From NCBI GenBank assembly GCA_000149265.1, contig CH002932.1, positions 162,574-226,573 on the forward strand: a stretch of 64,000 nt of DNA. Reading direction: 5' to 3'. Shown here piece after piece: positions 22,801 through 34,143 of this stretch. A model generated the notes under the pieces. The model was not told the DNA's origin, searched no databases, and was given only the letters and a program-made list of their open reading frames with translations. The translations under genes were made by a program, and so were the position numbers. The stretch comes from Ciona savignyi. Taxonomy: Eukaryota > Chordata > Ascidiacea > Phlebobranchia > Cionidae. Numbering within the stretch: the stretch's first letter is position 1; each line of letters starts with the position of its first letter.

Positions 22801-23690
22801 TTCTATAAATAACCGACTCGGTTCCCTGTGTAAAAATATAAATAGTCCAACACATAACTATCTAGCCTGGAAAAATTAATCAGTAGCAACATTCACTCGT
22901 ACAACATGAATATTCTATAAGACAGCTCACTTGTCGGTTCATGAAAAACATAACATCCATCTACTTTTTCGATTCTTTACTTCGGCTGGGGGATAAGCGG
23001 GGAAAGACAACACATTTTTGCTGGACAGTGGGAAGATGAGCGAAGGGGTATTTTCGTCATTAACTGGAACAGGACCGGGTATATAATGAAGGGGCGGGCT
23101 ATATTATGATATACCATTACCCTGTCCCGATCATGTTAGTGACGAGAATACTTCTTCTCGCTCATGATATTCCCATTTCCGCTTGTTATATTACCCATCC
23201 CGTAACGACGAATTAACCCGCAATACTCATGTCCCGCTAATGATATACAAAGTGTGTTGCACCGCCCCGCTCACCCCTCCTGTTGTGCCACAGATTGGTG
23301 AAGCCCTCTTTACTTTATTGTAGACTTTAATTGATTGTGTAGCCTCCTGGTTAAAGGACTTACGTTGTAGCATTTGCGATCAATTAATATTTGTTAGAGT
23401 GTGCTTGATTACTAATATCTGATAATTGTCTTTATTCGAGAAGAGTGTTTTGGTAACAATTCGTCTGTACGAACTGTTAAAAAATGTAAATATTACTTCA
23501 AAATCGTGTAAAAATTTACCTACACCAACGGGTAACATGTTATCTTGTTTATACTTGGAATCGCACGAATCAAAGTTTGACGGCGAATGTATGAAAGAAA
23601 TCACCTGTAACAGTGTTAGTAACCTTTTTTTAACTGGTTCAGTTTTGATTAAATGATGGGCTCACCACTCAGTCCGATTTTTATATATTA
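17370..23690. repeat. Duplicated non-coding blocks
   Basis: A mosaic of blocks that recur through the window. One block (cagctgcgcca, then ctgcgctg..gcttatcatacc, then ccgctttaagatata) is at 19,990-20,430, 22,085-22,340, 25,360-26,110, 30,720-31,160 and 39,355-39,780. A second (ctcgataac..gtagtgagctcc to ggcacggagata) is at 20,460, 31,190 and 39,810. A third (gagctataac..gcga to ccgctttaa) is at 20,755, 32,375 and 40,095. A fourth (gtggaatatgttaatgcatatctagcac) is at 17,730, 21,190 and 32,810. No exon is seen in these blocks. Confidence 0.75.
19813..19957 (-). mobile_element. tRNA-Ser/Leu-like retroposon with A-tail
   Basis: On the minus strand: cggtcgtgtggccgaatggt, taacgcgaccgata, then the T-arm agggttcgaaac. 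The sequence then ends in a homopolymer of about 35 A (plus-strand T run 19,813-19,847). A truncated second head lies just left at 19,775-19,805. Tail and head make it a small SINE, not a functional tRNA gene. Confidence 0.7.
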
Positions 23691-23698
23691 AATAGGTA

Positions 23699-24124
23699 TG
23701 TTGCAACCAACTGGTTTTTGGCGGTTTTGCCGGAGTAAAAGAAGGGTGAACATAGGTTAAGTATTTTATTGGGTTTTTACGCAAGGTGCAGCAAGGAAGA
23801 GCGCTACGTACACAGGGCATAGCTTAGGTAGGTATAGGTAAAGGTATGAGAGAGCAGCTAGTCTAAGGGAAGACTAACTAAAATGCTCTCTGATATTACG
23901 AAATCTTATACGGTTTATATAAGATACATAACAGGAAACACATGTTTGTATACACGAGGCTTGGACCTCGTTAATCAGAACGCGGGAAATAATTCATCGA
24001 CTGGAATGTCCAAAACAGTAAATTAATGGCGAGTTCCCATGCATACAATATGGACACATGGCATGGCGCGATCTAGTTGTTAAAATATATAATATTACAA
24101 TTATAAACGTGTGGGATTCCCACA
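23699..24124 (-). mobile_element. LTR (3' LTR) of a short LTR element
   Basis: Nearly identical direct repeat of 24,859-25,286, with tg...ca ends (tgttgcaacc to gattcccaca). The minus-strand orientation is set by the primer site beside the other LTR. The element sits inside a tRNA-Ser-like repeat (cagtccgatttttatatatt...atgaatcggtc). Confidence 0.85.
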
Positions 24125-24858
24125 CACTTTCCTTTGTCCATTTTGAAAAGAATTAAATGTTCAGACGGTTCATAGGTTTGTTGGTCACCGTAGGTTGGAT
24201 CTCCTGAAGCAGTCTTTTGTTGATTCGCCGATTGGTCTTCGGTTGAAATCCTTGGGTCAAACGGTCACGACGCAGATTGATACGATTCGAACACACACAC
24301 TTGTAGAAAAACCTTGTTGACACACTGGAATGGGAGGCTGAAGATGTCGTTTGATCTTGACACGAGACCAGCTCGATCCAAACGTACAAAATATAAACTT
24401 CCGTGGTAAATATACCACTGTCTCGAAGCTGCCCTTTTCGCTTAAGCGAGGTCCCCATTCCATGGCTGAAAGTAGAAAATCCTATTGCGGCACTAATGGC
24501 CGGGCAATAGTTAGGCTTCCGTGACTTTGACTCATCACGCTGCTGAGAGGCCTTTTTATCGCTGTTCATCCCGAACACGATTGTGATATAGCACATATAC
24601 TAGTGCAAAAACGGCACACCTGATAAATTGTTCGTCGTGACCCAGGTAAAAACTTTAAAACTTGACGGACATAGCTTGACCAATTTGCTCTGATGAAGGA
24701 TCCATTGGTTGAACGGTTGAGCACATCCGACTGCAGACTATCTGTGGAATCTGGAAAGAAAAATCGAAAGGAAGCAGAAAATTGATAGAAAGATAAGAAA
24801 GCGATACGACTCCATATCAGAAGGATACGAGTTCAAATCACACGAGGGGTCAACAAAA
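24125..24858 (-). mobile_element. Internal region of a non-autonomous LTR element
   Basis: Only 734 bases. Next to the left LTR the minus strand has a purine tract (gacaaaggaaag). A 147-codon minus-strand frame (24,153-24,596) has no gag, protease or reverse-transcriptase motif, so the element needs a helper (TRIM-like). Confidence 0.75.
24800..24858 (-). other. Primer binding site with extended tRNA-Trp-like match
   Basis: Next to the right LTR, the minus strand has tgttgacccctcgtgtgattt and continues to match the complement of tRNA-Trp. Read on the plus strand: cgactccatatcagaagg (anticodon arm with CCA), gagttcaaatc (T arm), gaggggtca (acceptor end). The match of about 50 bases is much longer than the usual 18-base primer site. 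Confidence 0.6.
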
Positions 24859-25286
24859 TGTTGCAACCAACTGGTTTTTAGCGGGTTTTACCAGAGTAAA
24901 AGAAGGGGTAAACAAAGTTTACGTATTTTATTGGGTTTTTACGCAAGGTGCAGCAAGGAAGAGCGCTACGTACACAGGGCATAGCTTAGGTAGGTATAGG
25001 TAAAGGTATGAGAGAGCAGCTAGTCTAAGGGAAGACTAACTAAAATGCTCTCTGATATTACGAAATCTTATACGGTTTATATAAGATACATAACAGGAAA
25101 CACATGTTTGTATACACGAGGCTTGGACCTCGTTAATCAGAACGCGGGAAATAATTCATCGACTGGAATGTCCAAAACAGGAAATTAATGGCGAGTTCCC
25201 ATGCATACAATATGGACACATGGCATGGCGCGATCTAGTTGTTAAAATATATAATATTACAATTATAAACGTGTGGGATTCCCACA
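24859..25286 (-). mobile_element. LTR (5' LTR) of a short LTR element
   Basis: Pairs with 23,699-24,124. From about base 70 onward the two LTRs differ at only one base that I noticed. The first 65 bases differ at about nine positions. Flanking 4-mers are ggta (left) and gata (right), an imperfect target duplication. Confidence 0.85.
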
Positions 25287-25584
25287 GATATATGAATCGG
25301 TCAAGTAAATTTGGCTACAAGACCGTACTAGTTTGATTTTGTTAAAATCACTTGTCCAAGTAAATGCTCAGCTGCGCCAATTACCGGACATTTGCTAACC
25401 AGTACAAACCTCGCTTTAGGATCTGCGCTGTATGCGTTTATCGCACCATCGCCTTGACGTCCCGTTATACTGTTAAACCACTCTTTGTTGCTGTATGTAA
25501 ACTGTACTTAGGAGGACGGCTAAGTATCGAAATCCGTGTATTAAAATTGCACAAGAATATTAACATGTTAAATTCAAGTTTGAT

Positions 25585-25875
25585 TAGAATATATTCATCT
25601 TTATCCCCGTGAATAGAAAAACCAAGAGGGTTAACACACAGGCTATCGTCAGATCACCTCACGCATCGTCGGGTTACCGGAGCTATTGCAGTGTGTTGTA
25701 TATGATAGACACGTTCCTTCAATTTAGTAGAACCCATTAATACTCTGGGTTCAGGCAATGTCCGTGAAGTGCCTTGCCCAAGGACACAACCGACTAGCTA
25801 GCGACCAGTTTCGCACCTGCAACCTTTTGATTAAAAGGCGACGACGCACTTAACTGTTAGACCAATCGCCGGGAC
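25585..25875 (-). mobile_element. tRNA-derived SINE, full length
   Basis: Reverse orientation: tail (ccccgtgaatagaaaaacca), core (gtgccttgcccaaggacac), ctagctagcgaccagtttcg and a tRNA-like head ending cttaactgttagaccaatcg. It interrupts one of the duplicated blocks. Confidence 0.85.
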
Positions 25876-26779
25876 ATGATTCTTTACTCTAAACTGATTT
25901 TCGTCGAAACTGACTTTGTAACTTTCCAGTTTGACCCCCTTCGTAAACGGCGAGATTTTTAAGAGAGAAATGATACTGTACACACAAAATTATTTATCAG
26001 GTAAACCCTGCTCATGTATACTAAAGGGCAGCCCAATCATAATATATTTATCTGATGCCTAGATTACACCGCTTTAAGATATAAAAGAAATCTAGATATT
26101 TTTCAAGTATTTGTGAATGCGTGAATTTATTCACTACTCTGTGCCGCTAACACCACATTAGTTAAATAATATGAGAATTCAAATGGCAACAGTCTGAGCC
26201 TTGGAAAATCGCATAACTCTGTAGTAGTACGGTTATGCGGCACAGTCTTCAGACTCATCTGCTGGAGGGAGTGTGTAAAGTTTTCGGTTTACTTGAGAAT
26301 AATGGAATTAAAACTACCAGGGAACGTGCGTTGTTTAACCTGGGAATGGATATTACGTGTAAATATTGAATCTTAAACGTATTGTGACGTAGTTGTTACA
26401 ATCACGTGCATGTATCCTACTAAATGTAGTGCATGTATCCTACTAAATGTATACTTGAATAATGCTTTTGTATAAATTATGGCACAATGAATGTGATTTT
26501 GTATTTCTTGTATAAAACGAGAATGAATTGTTTAACATGATGCGATTTAGTTTTAGCTTGTTACGTCTGCGGTGGGACTAACGGGTTGCTAGTTTTAAAA
26601 TAACCCGTATCGTAGAGTAAACACACAGTTCTCTGGTTATGATTGGCGGTTAGGGTTGATATGGGTGATACGATACGAAAATGATAGGGTTACGACGATA
26701 CGGTACGGTGGTAGATACGATACTATTTTCTGCAATAAGTTAAAGAACCAAATCCGTAAACTTACGAGTATATATATGT

Positions 26780-27010
26780 AAAAGGGTAGCGATAAATGAA
26801 TATGTGGGTAAACTATGTGCCCTCTCAATATGGATGGCACGAATCGTTAGGCAGGTGAACAAACACCCGTAACGTTTTACCTCGCTGCGTCCTTGCTTAA
26901 CGAGCAGCGGTACAAAGTACTCCACTCCAACATGGGAAAAGGGTGGCTCATTATACCCCAAGCGAGCTTGCGGCAGGTCAGCCATCAACTGCTTTCCAGG
27001 TCTCGCGTTT
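26780..27010 (-). pseudogene. BEL/Pao-type integrase relic
   Basis: The frame reads [57 protein letters not shown]. This is the integrase N-terminal/core segment of BEL/Pao retrotransposons (typically MADLP..R, PPF..VGVDYFGP, KRYG..FTCL..RA.H.E.A.SL). The catalytic Asp of VGVDYFGP is Glu here. No flanking LTR, protease or reverse transcriptase is seen, so it is a broken fragment. Confidence 0.75.
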
Positions 27011-27843
27011 CACCCATGTAGACTGGTTGTGCAATGACGAAATCGCACAGGGCCTCTTTTTCGTATTAAGATTTTCTATATTATTATTTTTGTACTTAAG
27101 CTCTTTCATACGCATATTAATGATTATAGTTATTGTAATAAGATTACAAACCGAAGTGTAAAACATAACCACGCTTTATACCTACTGAATAAATAGTCCA
27201 TGTATTTGCTTCAGAATGGAAAATTTTACTAGACGCCGATGCGGGTTCGAAATCATTAAGTTCGTACAGTTAGGGAGCATTTACAAGTTAATTGTTTGAA
27301 TGTAAATATTATAATATAAACAACCATTTTGTTTGTTGGTCTTTATATTAGGTAATATAACTTAGGTTATGCTGAAGTGGTGGCAGCTTCTTTATTTGCA
27401 GTAACATTTAATTGAAAAAGAAACTCGTTACACAAACCCAAAGCGACGGGCACAAAAAGCACATGAAAAAGGCAATGCGTAATGACGTTACACATTATGT
27501 AAAATAGATGACGGGAGGTCGCTACAATGCTAAGTTTGTTAGTAAGAAAAGCTAGCTTGAATAAAAAAAATAATGGGTCTGGGGTACGATAATCGCGACA
27601 CGCGTTTGTTAGTATCGTAGCTGAGTAGTATCGCAATTATCGATATATCGTTGCAGCCCTATTGCAGGTTTAAATGTTTACTACATATACCCTTGGGAGG
27701 ATTACCTTGGTTAAACGGGTTATTTGAATTAAAATTCTGTTTTTTTAGTTCGGAACGGTTGTGATTGTCTAAACTAGAACAAAACGCGAAACTCGATTTT
27801 TAAATTGAGAAAACCCGAACTGAAAAATGTCTGGTTAATGAGA

Positions 27844-28056
27844 TCACGTGATGGTTAGCACAAGGGAGTTCCCCGGTTTGATGATTACGTAGTCAACGTT
27901 GTGATTTAGATCCGAGAAGCAATTATCGTTGACTTGCAATGCATCGTCATAAATTAAATTAAACAATGACTTCGAAGTATTTGCTTCCCGTGTTTTCGCC
28001 AATTCCTATGTTATGCGTTGCTGTGTTTCCGTCGTCTGCTTAATTATTTGCTTCAA
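27844..28056 (-). pseudogene. CIDE-N-like fragment with a stop codon (copy 1)
   Basis: Same segment as 43,685-43,897, with TAG (28,006-28,008) where the other copy has GAG. It reads ..KTREANTSKS, FNLIYDDALQVNDNCFSDL, NVDYVIIKPG. See the copy at 43,685 for the domain argument. Confidence 0.45.
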
Positions 28057-28135
28057 TTGTCCTTTTCAACTCTACTTTAACTAAGAAAGTATTAAACTTA
28101 ATAGTTTTTTAATATTTTGAAGTTTTACACTCGGA

Positions 28136-28295
28136 ATGTGGTCAAAGCTAGCTCAGTTTATAAATGGCGATCCTTATATTAACCGGGTTACCTGGTGTTA
28201 CAGATTTTCTAGTGGTTCAGTACGCAGTCTTAACGGCTTACCGTTGGACCAATTACTAGGAATTGATACGTTTTGTTTTACTAAAATCATAATTA
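28136..28295. repeat. Duplicated segment holding the transposon target
   Basis: ggtcaaagctagctcagttta through accgttggaccaat to ttgttttac(t/c)aaaatca recurs at 33,281-33,435 and, rearranged, at 43,973-44,030. At 33,281 the segment continues straight into the sequence found to the right of the transposon here. Confidence 0.85.
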
Positions 28296-28299
28296 TTAA

Positions 28300-30129
28300 A
28301 GGGGAACTGAAGTCAATTTTAAGAATATCTTAATAAATGGAAAAAAATACGCTGATTTCAAAAATCAAATCAGTTTCTTCCAATATTGTTTTGTTAAAGA
28401 GTTATGAGCAAATATGCATTTTATTTTATGTTAGGGGATTTCCCGTATTACGTCACTGACGTTGTTGAGATTTCGTGCCTATATGCATTGTATACAATCA
28501 TGTGCCAGTTTAGAGGTTATTTAGTAACATAAGCGCCTGCAGGAGCGTTGTACTTTTGTTTTTTTATGAAGACTTAGCATAACACTTGTCATATAGCCTA
28601 ACTGAACCAATGTACCCGCGTGACAGCTTACCTTAAGCGCGCTCATTCATGCCTGCACGATCCTGGACCTAAGCTGAATGCTGAGATATACAGGTCTCGT
28701 ATTTAAATGACTTTAGAATAATAAGTCTTAGCAATTTATATCATAAATCATAGAAGTGAAGACAGAACAAGAAAACTAGAACAGGAGGCAGTAAACTGTA
28801 ACTGCCAGCAATTTATAGAAATAAACCAGCCATCAATCAAAGATCAGACTATGCGGTGGGAACAGCCTATTTCTTTCATGATTGTTGCTTTTCAATATAT
28901 AGCCATAATCTGCAACGTAGACTAGCAATGTTGTTATCAACCCCTAGGCTACAAACTGAGAGTGTGAGAGATTTGGTATACATATGCATAGAAGTTTTAA
29001 CAAATTTCTTTTGTTTTCTTCATTTCTAGAGTAAATTTAAGTTAATGTTGTAACACTAAAATGGATGACAGTTTTCAGCATTCTGGCATGGATGAAAGAA
29101 GTTTTATTGTACACAATAAAACAACACAAATTTAGTCATGTGCGTTTGAACCAAGGAAAACGTCTGAAAGTATCTTTGAAGATGCAAGCCCCATAGAAGA
29201 AAATGTTTATTTAGAAACATTACCTATTGACATGACTTGGTGCCGTTGCAAAAACTGTATTCTTATGGACACACCACAAGAATGTTTATGCTGCATGAAT
29301 GTACATGCATTTGTGCACAAAATAATGCCAGACTGGACTTGCATTACTAAAAGCCCTTATTTTTCAATTATCTACTTGCTGTGTACTTATTGTCAGACTA
29401 CACATCAGCTACTCAACTGTGGATTAACTGGTTTTTGCAATAAGTGGTATACTCAACCAGTAGGCTAATGCTCAGTTTCAATAACAGCAAACATTAAATG
29501 CACCACATACACAACAGCAAAACATTATACAAACAGCCAAGGTAAACCATGAAAGAAATAGGCTTTTCTCCACCGCATAGTCTAGCCTTTGCCTAATGGC
29601 TGGTTTATTTCTATAAATTGCTGGCAGTTACAGTTTAATGCATTCTGTTATAGTTTTCTTGTTCTGTTTTCACTTTTATTATTTATGATATAAATTGCTA
29701 AGACTTATTATTCTAAAGTCATTTAAATACGAGACCTGTATACCTCAGCATTCAGCTTAGGTCCAGGACCGTGCAGGCCTTAATGACCGCGCTTAAAGTA
29801 AGCTGTCACCATGTACATTGGTTCAGTAAGACTATATGACAAGTGTTATGCTAAGTCTCCATAATAAAAACGAAAATACAACGCTCCTGCAGGCGCTTCT
29901 GTTACTAATTCACCTCTAAACTGACACATGATTGTATACAATGCATATAGGCACGAAATCTCAACAACGTCAGTGACGTAATACGGGAAATCCCCTAACA
30001 TAAAATAAAATACATATTTGCTCATAACTCTTTAACCAAAAAATATTGGAAGAAACTGATTTGATTTTTGAAATCAGCGTATTTTTTTCCATTTATTTAG
30101 ATATTCTTAAAATTGACTTTAGTTCCCCT
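28300..30129. mobile_element. Foldback DNA transposon, TTAA target, about 580-bp inverted repeats
   Basis: Inverted terminal repeats 28,300-28,881 and 29,549-30,129 match over almost their whole length (starting aggggaact(g/a)aagtcaatttt). TTAA flanks both ends (28,296-28,299; 30,130-30,133). The paralogous empty site at about 33,438 has a single TTAA. The terminal TTAAAGG and the TTAA target recall the T2/Kolobok group. piggyBac also uses TTAA, but with different tips. The 667-bp centre carries a P2X7 ballast-domain frame and no transposase, so it needs one in trans. Confidence 0.9.
29061..29468 (+). pseudogene. P2X7 ballast-domain-like gene inside the transposon
   Basis: ATG at 29,061 opens MDDSFQHSGMDERSF.., TAG at 29,133-29,135 interrupts, and the same frame continues to TWCRCKNC, QECLCCMN, and CITKSPYFSIIYL before stopping at 29,468. 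The WCxCxxC, CC and CIT spacing is that of the cysteine-rich, zinc-binding cytoplasmic ballast domain of P2X7 receptors (WCQCGSC, LCC, CITTSELF..L). No P2X channel part is present. The C-terminal half of the domain is missing. A start at a later ATG (29,232) would leave 78 codons intact. Confidence 0.65.
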
Positions 30130-30599
30130 TTAAACACACACAAAACACAGGTATAAAAGACTCGTAATACAAATACGTACAAATTGTTAAAAATCCAAGC
30201 GGGAACTGAATTCTTTGGACACAAAATGCGCGGACAACACCAGCACGGAAATCACCACTGCACTGACGTCAACGTTAATCACGTGATTACCCGAGATATA
30301 ATAAAAACGTGCGAGTTAAAATAGCAACGCGAAAATAAAATCAGTTAAAAGTGCGAAGGAAACGAACTAAATGTGATATATAATTGCGGTTTTATATTTT
30401 GTGGTTAATTATATCTTTTATTAGAGTTTGCTTAATTAATAATATCTGATAATAATATATATTCGAAGATAGTTTATTGGTTACAATTCGTCTGTACAAA
30501 GGTATCTCGTTCATACATGGAATGCGAAGCGCACGAATCAAATGATGACGTCGAATGTATGAGGAAAACCACCTATAACATTGTCACATAACTTTTTTA

Positions 30600-30712
30600 C
30601 CAAAGTTTCGAACCCACGGTGGGCTAGTTACTCGGGCCGTTTTTGTATAGGAATAGGTATGTGTATCGGTCGCGTTAATCATTTCGCCACACGACCGTAC
30701 TCCGTTTCAATT
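30600..30712 (-). mobile_element. tRNA-Ser/Leu-like repeat
   Basis: Reverse orientation of the same unit as 19,849-19,957 (tttcgaacccacggtgggct, then cgcgttaatcatttcgccacacgaccg). Its right edge, followed by tactccgtttcaattaactg, is the empty counterpart of the LINE target at 34,015. Confidence 0.65.
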
Positions 30713-31440
30713 AACTGTGTAATTGCTCAGCTGCGCCAACTACCGGACATGCGATAACCGATTCACCACTCGCTTCGGGATCTGTGCTGCTTGCGCTTAT
30801 CATACCATCGCCTGTACGTCGCTTTATCCTGTTAACTCACCCTATATTGTTGTGTGTAAACTAGTCTTATGGGGACTCTTGCATCTTAAAAACGTGCATC
30901 GAACGAGTTATTAACATGTTAAATTCAAGTTTGGTTCTTTACTTTAAACTGATTGTCGTCGAAACTGACTTTGTGACTTTCCTCTTTAACCCCCTTCGTA
31001 AACGGGCGACTTATAAGATAGAAAAGACATTGTGCACATAAAATCATTTATATGACAAACTATGCTCATGTACACATGAAAGCAGCCAACCATGCTATAT
31101 TTATCTGAATCCTAGAATACGCCGCTTTAAGATATAGACAAATCTAGGTAATTTATTTGTGAATGCGTCAATGTTACACATTAGGTGAAGTTCTCGATAA
31201 CCTGTAGTGAGCTCCCAAGGTTGTGTATAATATGCTTGTATTGGCAGTAAGCAGTATAAAACATATTCAACACAACTAACTCAAATCATTGCATTCTGAC
31301 GGTTATATATAAGAAATAGGCGGTAACGTCTAACGGTTTTGAGCGGGAAGGATCAACAGCGACAGGTAATTATCATTAGCGTTGGTCACGTGGCCATCAC
31401 GTGGTAATCAATGCACAATGTAAAGGCACGGAGATAACAC

Positions 31441-32337
31441 TGTTCTGAAATTGCCCTATTGCCCCTTTGCAGTTACGCGCTTTTCTCCAGTGAAGTTTAT
31501 TGAAATGCGGTAACTGAAACAAATGAACACGATATAAATAATACGAAACAATAAATAATGAACACAAAAGAATATAAATTAAATACCTGAGTTTGGGGGA
31601 TTAGGTAGGTCAATCCGTTCACTACAGATTAACTTTCTCTCTATCTATTACAATCGTTTTGTCTATTTAACGGTTTGGTCTCTTTACCGCAGAGTCTCAG
31701 GTGCAACTAAAAAGGTCATCGAAAATACTGAAGAAATAAACTAAAGCCACGCCTTACACGTGTCCAAAAACAAAGAGAACAAAGGATAAAAAGGCAAATG
31801 AGAGAAAATAATGACGTCACAGAAAACAGGAAATAATAATCTAAATCAGGGGTGGGCAACTTCTCTAGTCAGCGGGCCAGATGTGCGAAAATAAAGTCCT
31901 TGGTGGGCCGGATTATTAGATGAATAATATTCAATAACTTGTCCACATATTTATCTACTAAATTATTGCCATACTTTACATCAAATAATGACGACAAATG
32001 TTGCACTCTTTTACTAACGCAACTGATCTCTGATCATACAGAAAATATACTGCTTTTTTGCCAACATTTGTAAAAAATACTTTGGTACGACTAAATCAAT
32101 TTAGCTGGCATTAACAGTGCGGTAAGAGTAGATCGATAGCCAACTTTTAGGAATGATGCGTCGAACCACATTAGTGTGTGGTTGGATACAGACAGCGGGC
32201 CGAACCCTGGCCACATTACAGGTTATTGTTAGATACAGTCTGGGGGCCGGTCAAAATCCCTTCACGGGCCGGACCCGGCCCGCGGGCCGTATGTTGCCCA
32301 CCCCTGATCTAAATCAACAAAAACTCTCCCCTTAACA
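31441..32337. mobile_element. Solo LTR with a nested hAT element
   Basis: Compared with the paralogous block at about 40,063 this is an extra sequence. It starts tgttctgaaattgccc and ends cttaaca, and is flanked by the 5-bp direct repeat aacac (31,436-31,440; 32,338-32,342). TG...CA ends and a 5-bp duplication fit a solo LTR. Without the hAT copy inside it is about 430 bp. Confidence 0.75.
31847..32306. mobile_element. hAT-type MITE, 460 bp
   Basis: caggggtgggcaactt ... gttgcccacccctg, with perfect 8-bp target duplication atctaaat at 31,839-31,846 and 32,307-32,314. Nested in the solo LTR. GC-rich ends (gggccggacccggcccgcgg) distinguish it. Confidence 0.93.
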
Positions 32338-32374
32338 AACACATTGTAACATGCACACATACAATGTACACAGT

Positions 32375-33260
32375 TTGAGCTATAACTGCGAACTATCAAT
32401 TCTGAGCGCGTTTAACCTGTGTAACGGCCGAACTCCAAAGCGAAGACTTTGATTCCCTGTTCATCTCATCTCATGTCCTTCTCCGCTTTAAAGCAGTGAA
32501 GTTAAACATTGCGTTGTTTAACCTGGGAATGGATATTACGTGTAAACAATGATTATCTTAAACGTATTGTGACGTGGTTGTTACAATCACGTGATAGTGC
32601 ATCTATCCTACTTAATGTATATTCGATTAATTCTTTTGTATAAACAATTGACATAATACATGTGATTTCATATTCCCTAATAAAACGAGAATGAATCAAC
32701 ATGATGCGATTTAGATTTAGCTCTTATTTCTAGTAAGTGTCGTTGGTTTCGCCATTTATGTGACGACTGTTCGGCATTCTTCTTACCAAATAACGAACGC
32801 GTGGAATGTGTTAATGCATATCTAGCACAACGAATTGTGGTATTTTGAATCTTATTTCAGTCATTAAAACGCGACCGAGTAAATATGATAAACATTCGCT
32901 TGTACACTGTTCACTTTTGATTTTCTTAATTTTCTCTAATCATTAATAATCTTTGGAGTATATTTTATGAAGCCAGTCAGCGAAGACTGGTTGCAGCCGA
33001 CATTTGTTGGGTTGAAACTTTCCACAATGGTCACGTGACGAGAGGCAGACTGGTATTAGGTCAGCGATAAATCATTATTCGAGTGAATTTGGAAAATAAA
33101 TATTTTCCACCTTTTACTACTTACATAGCACTGAGTCAGCATTCTGCTAATACTAATATTGGTTGGAAAAATACACATCTTAATATCACACATGCAATAT
33201 GTCATGTAAGTAATAAAATCAGTTAGGAGGAAATTGTTTAAACATGAATTCAATCCGAAT
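32375..33260. repeat. Duplicated non-coding blocks (copy)
   Basis: Third and fourth blocks of the mosaic. The part with aggcagactggtatta and tttccacaatggtcacgt resembles 17,940-18,020. No exon is seen. Confidence 0.7.
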
Positions 33261-33904
33261 TAAACGTGGTTTATTAAATGGTCAAAGCTAGCTCAGTTTA
33301 TCAATGTTGATCCTTATATTAATCTGGTTACCTGGTGTTACAGATTCTCTAGTGGTTCAGGACGCTGTCTTAACGGCTTACCGTTGGACCAATCATTAGG
33401 GATTAATACGTTTTGTTTTACCAAAATCACAACTATTAAAAAACACACATAAAACTGGTATAAAAGATACGCAAAAAAACACGTACGAATAGTTATAAAT
33501 CCAAAAATAATGAATGTGTTACCGCATTGATCTAATGAAAAGAATTGCGCGGACAACACAAGCACGGAAATCACCACTGCACTGACGTCAACATTAATCA
33601 CGTGATTACTCGAGAGATAATAAAAACGTGCCAGTTAAAATAGCAACGCGAAGATAAAACCAGTTAAAAGTGCGAAGGAAATGAACTAAATGTAAAATAT
33701 ATTTGTGGTTGTATATTTTGTGGTTAATTATATGTTTTATTAGAATGTGCTTAATTAATAATATCTGATAATAATATATATTCGAAGAGAGTTAATTGGT
33801 TACAATTCGTCTGTACAAAGGTATCTCGTTCATACATAGAATGCGAAGCGCACGAATTAAATGATGACGTCGAATGTATGAGGGAAACCACCTTTAACAG
33901 CGTC

Positions 33905-34020
33905 AGTTAACTTTTTTACCGAAGTTTCGAACCCACGGTGGACTAGTTACTCGGGCCGTTGTTGTATAGGAATAGGTATGTGTATCGGTCATGTTAATCA
34001 TTTCGCCACACGACCGTACT
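33905..34020 (-). mobile_element. tRNA-Ser/Leu-like repeat
   Basis: Same unit as 30,600-30,712. The LINE inserted at its right edge, inside cgtactccgttgac. Confidence 0.65.
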
Positions 34021-34143
34021 CCGTTGACTTTTTTTTTTTTTTTTTTTTTTTTTAACACACGATTTTTATTGGCGCTATATTATTACCACAAAAAAGGTAT
34101 ATTGGGAAGCAAAACAATGAAGTAAAGAATAGCAACAAAGAGA

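Noticed and set aside
23000..23280. GC-richer stretch with imperfect symmetry as a structured RNA
   Set aside because: I could not trace a convincing stem system by eye, and there was no second copy to show covariation.
24153..24596. 147-codon frame inside the LTR element as a gag gene
   Set aside because: No zinc knuckle, capsid or major homology motif is visible. Kept only as an open frame.
24800..24858. Functional tRNA-Trp gene
   Set aside because: Only the 3' half is present, it has mismatches in the stems, and it abuts the LTR exactly where a primer site belongs.
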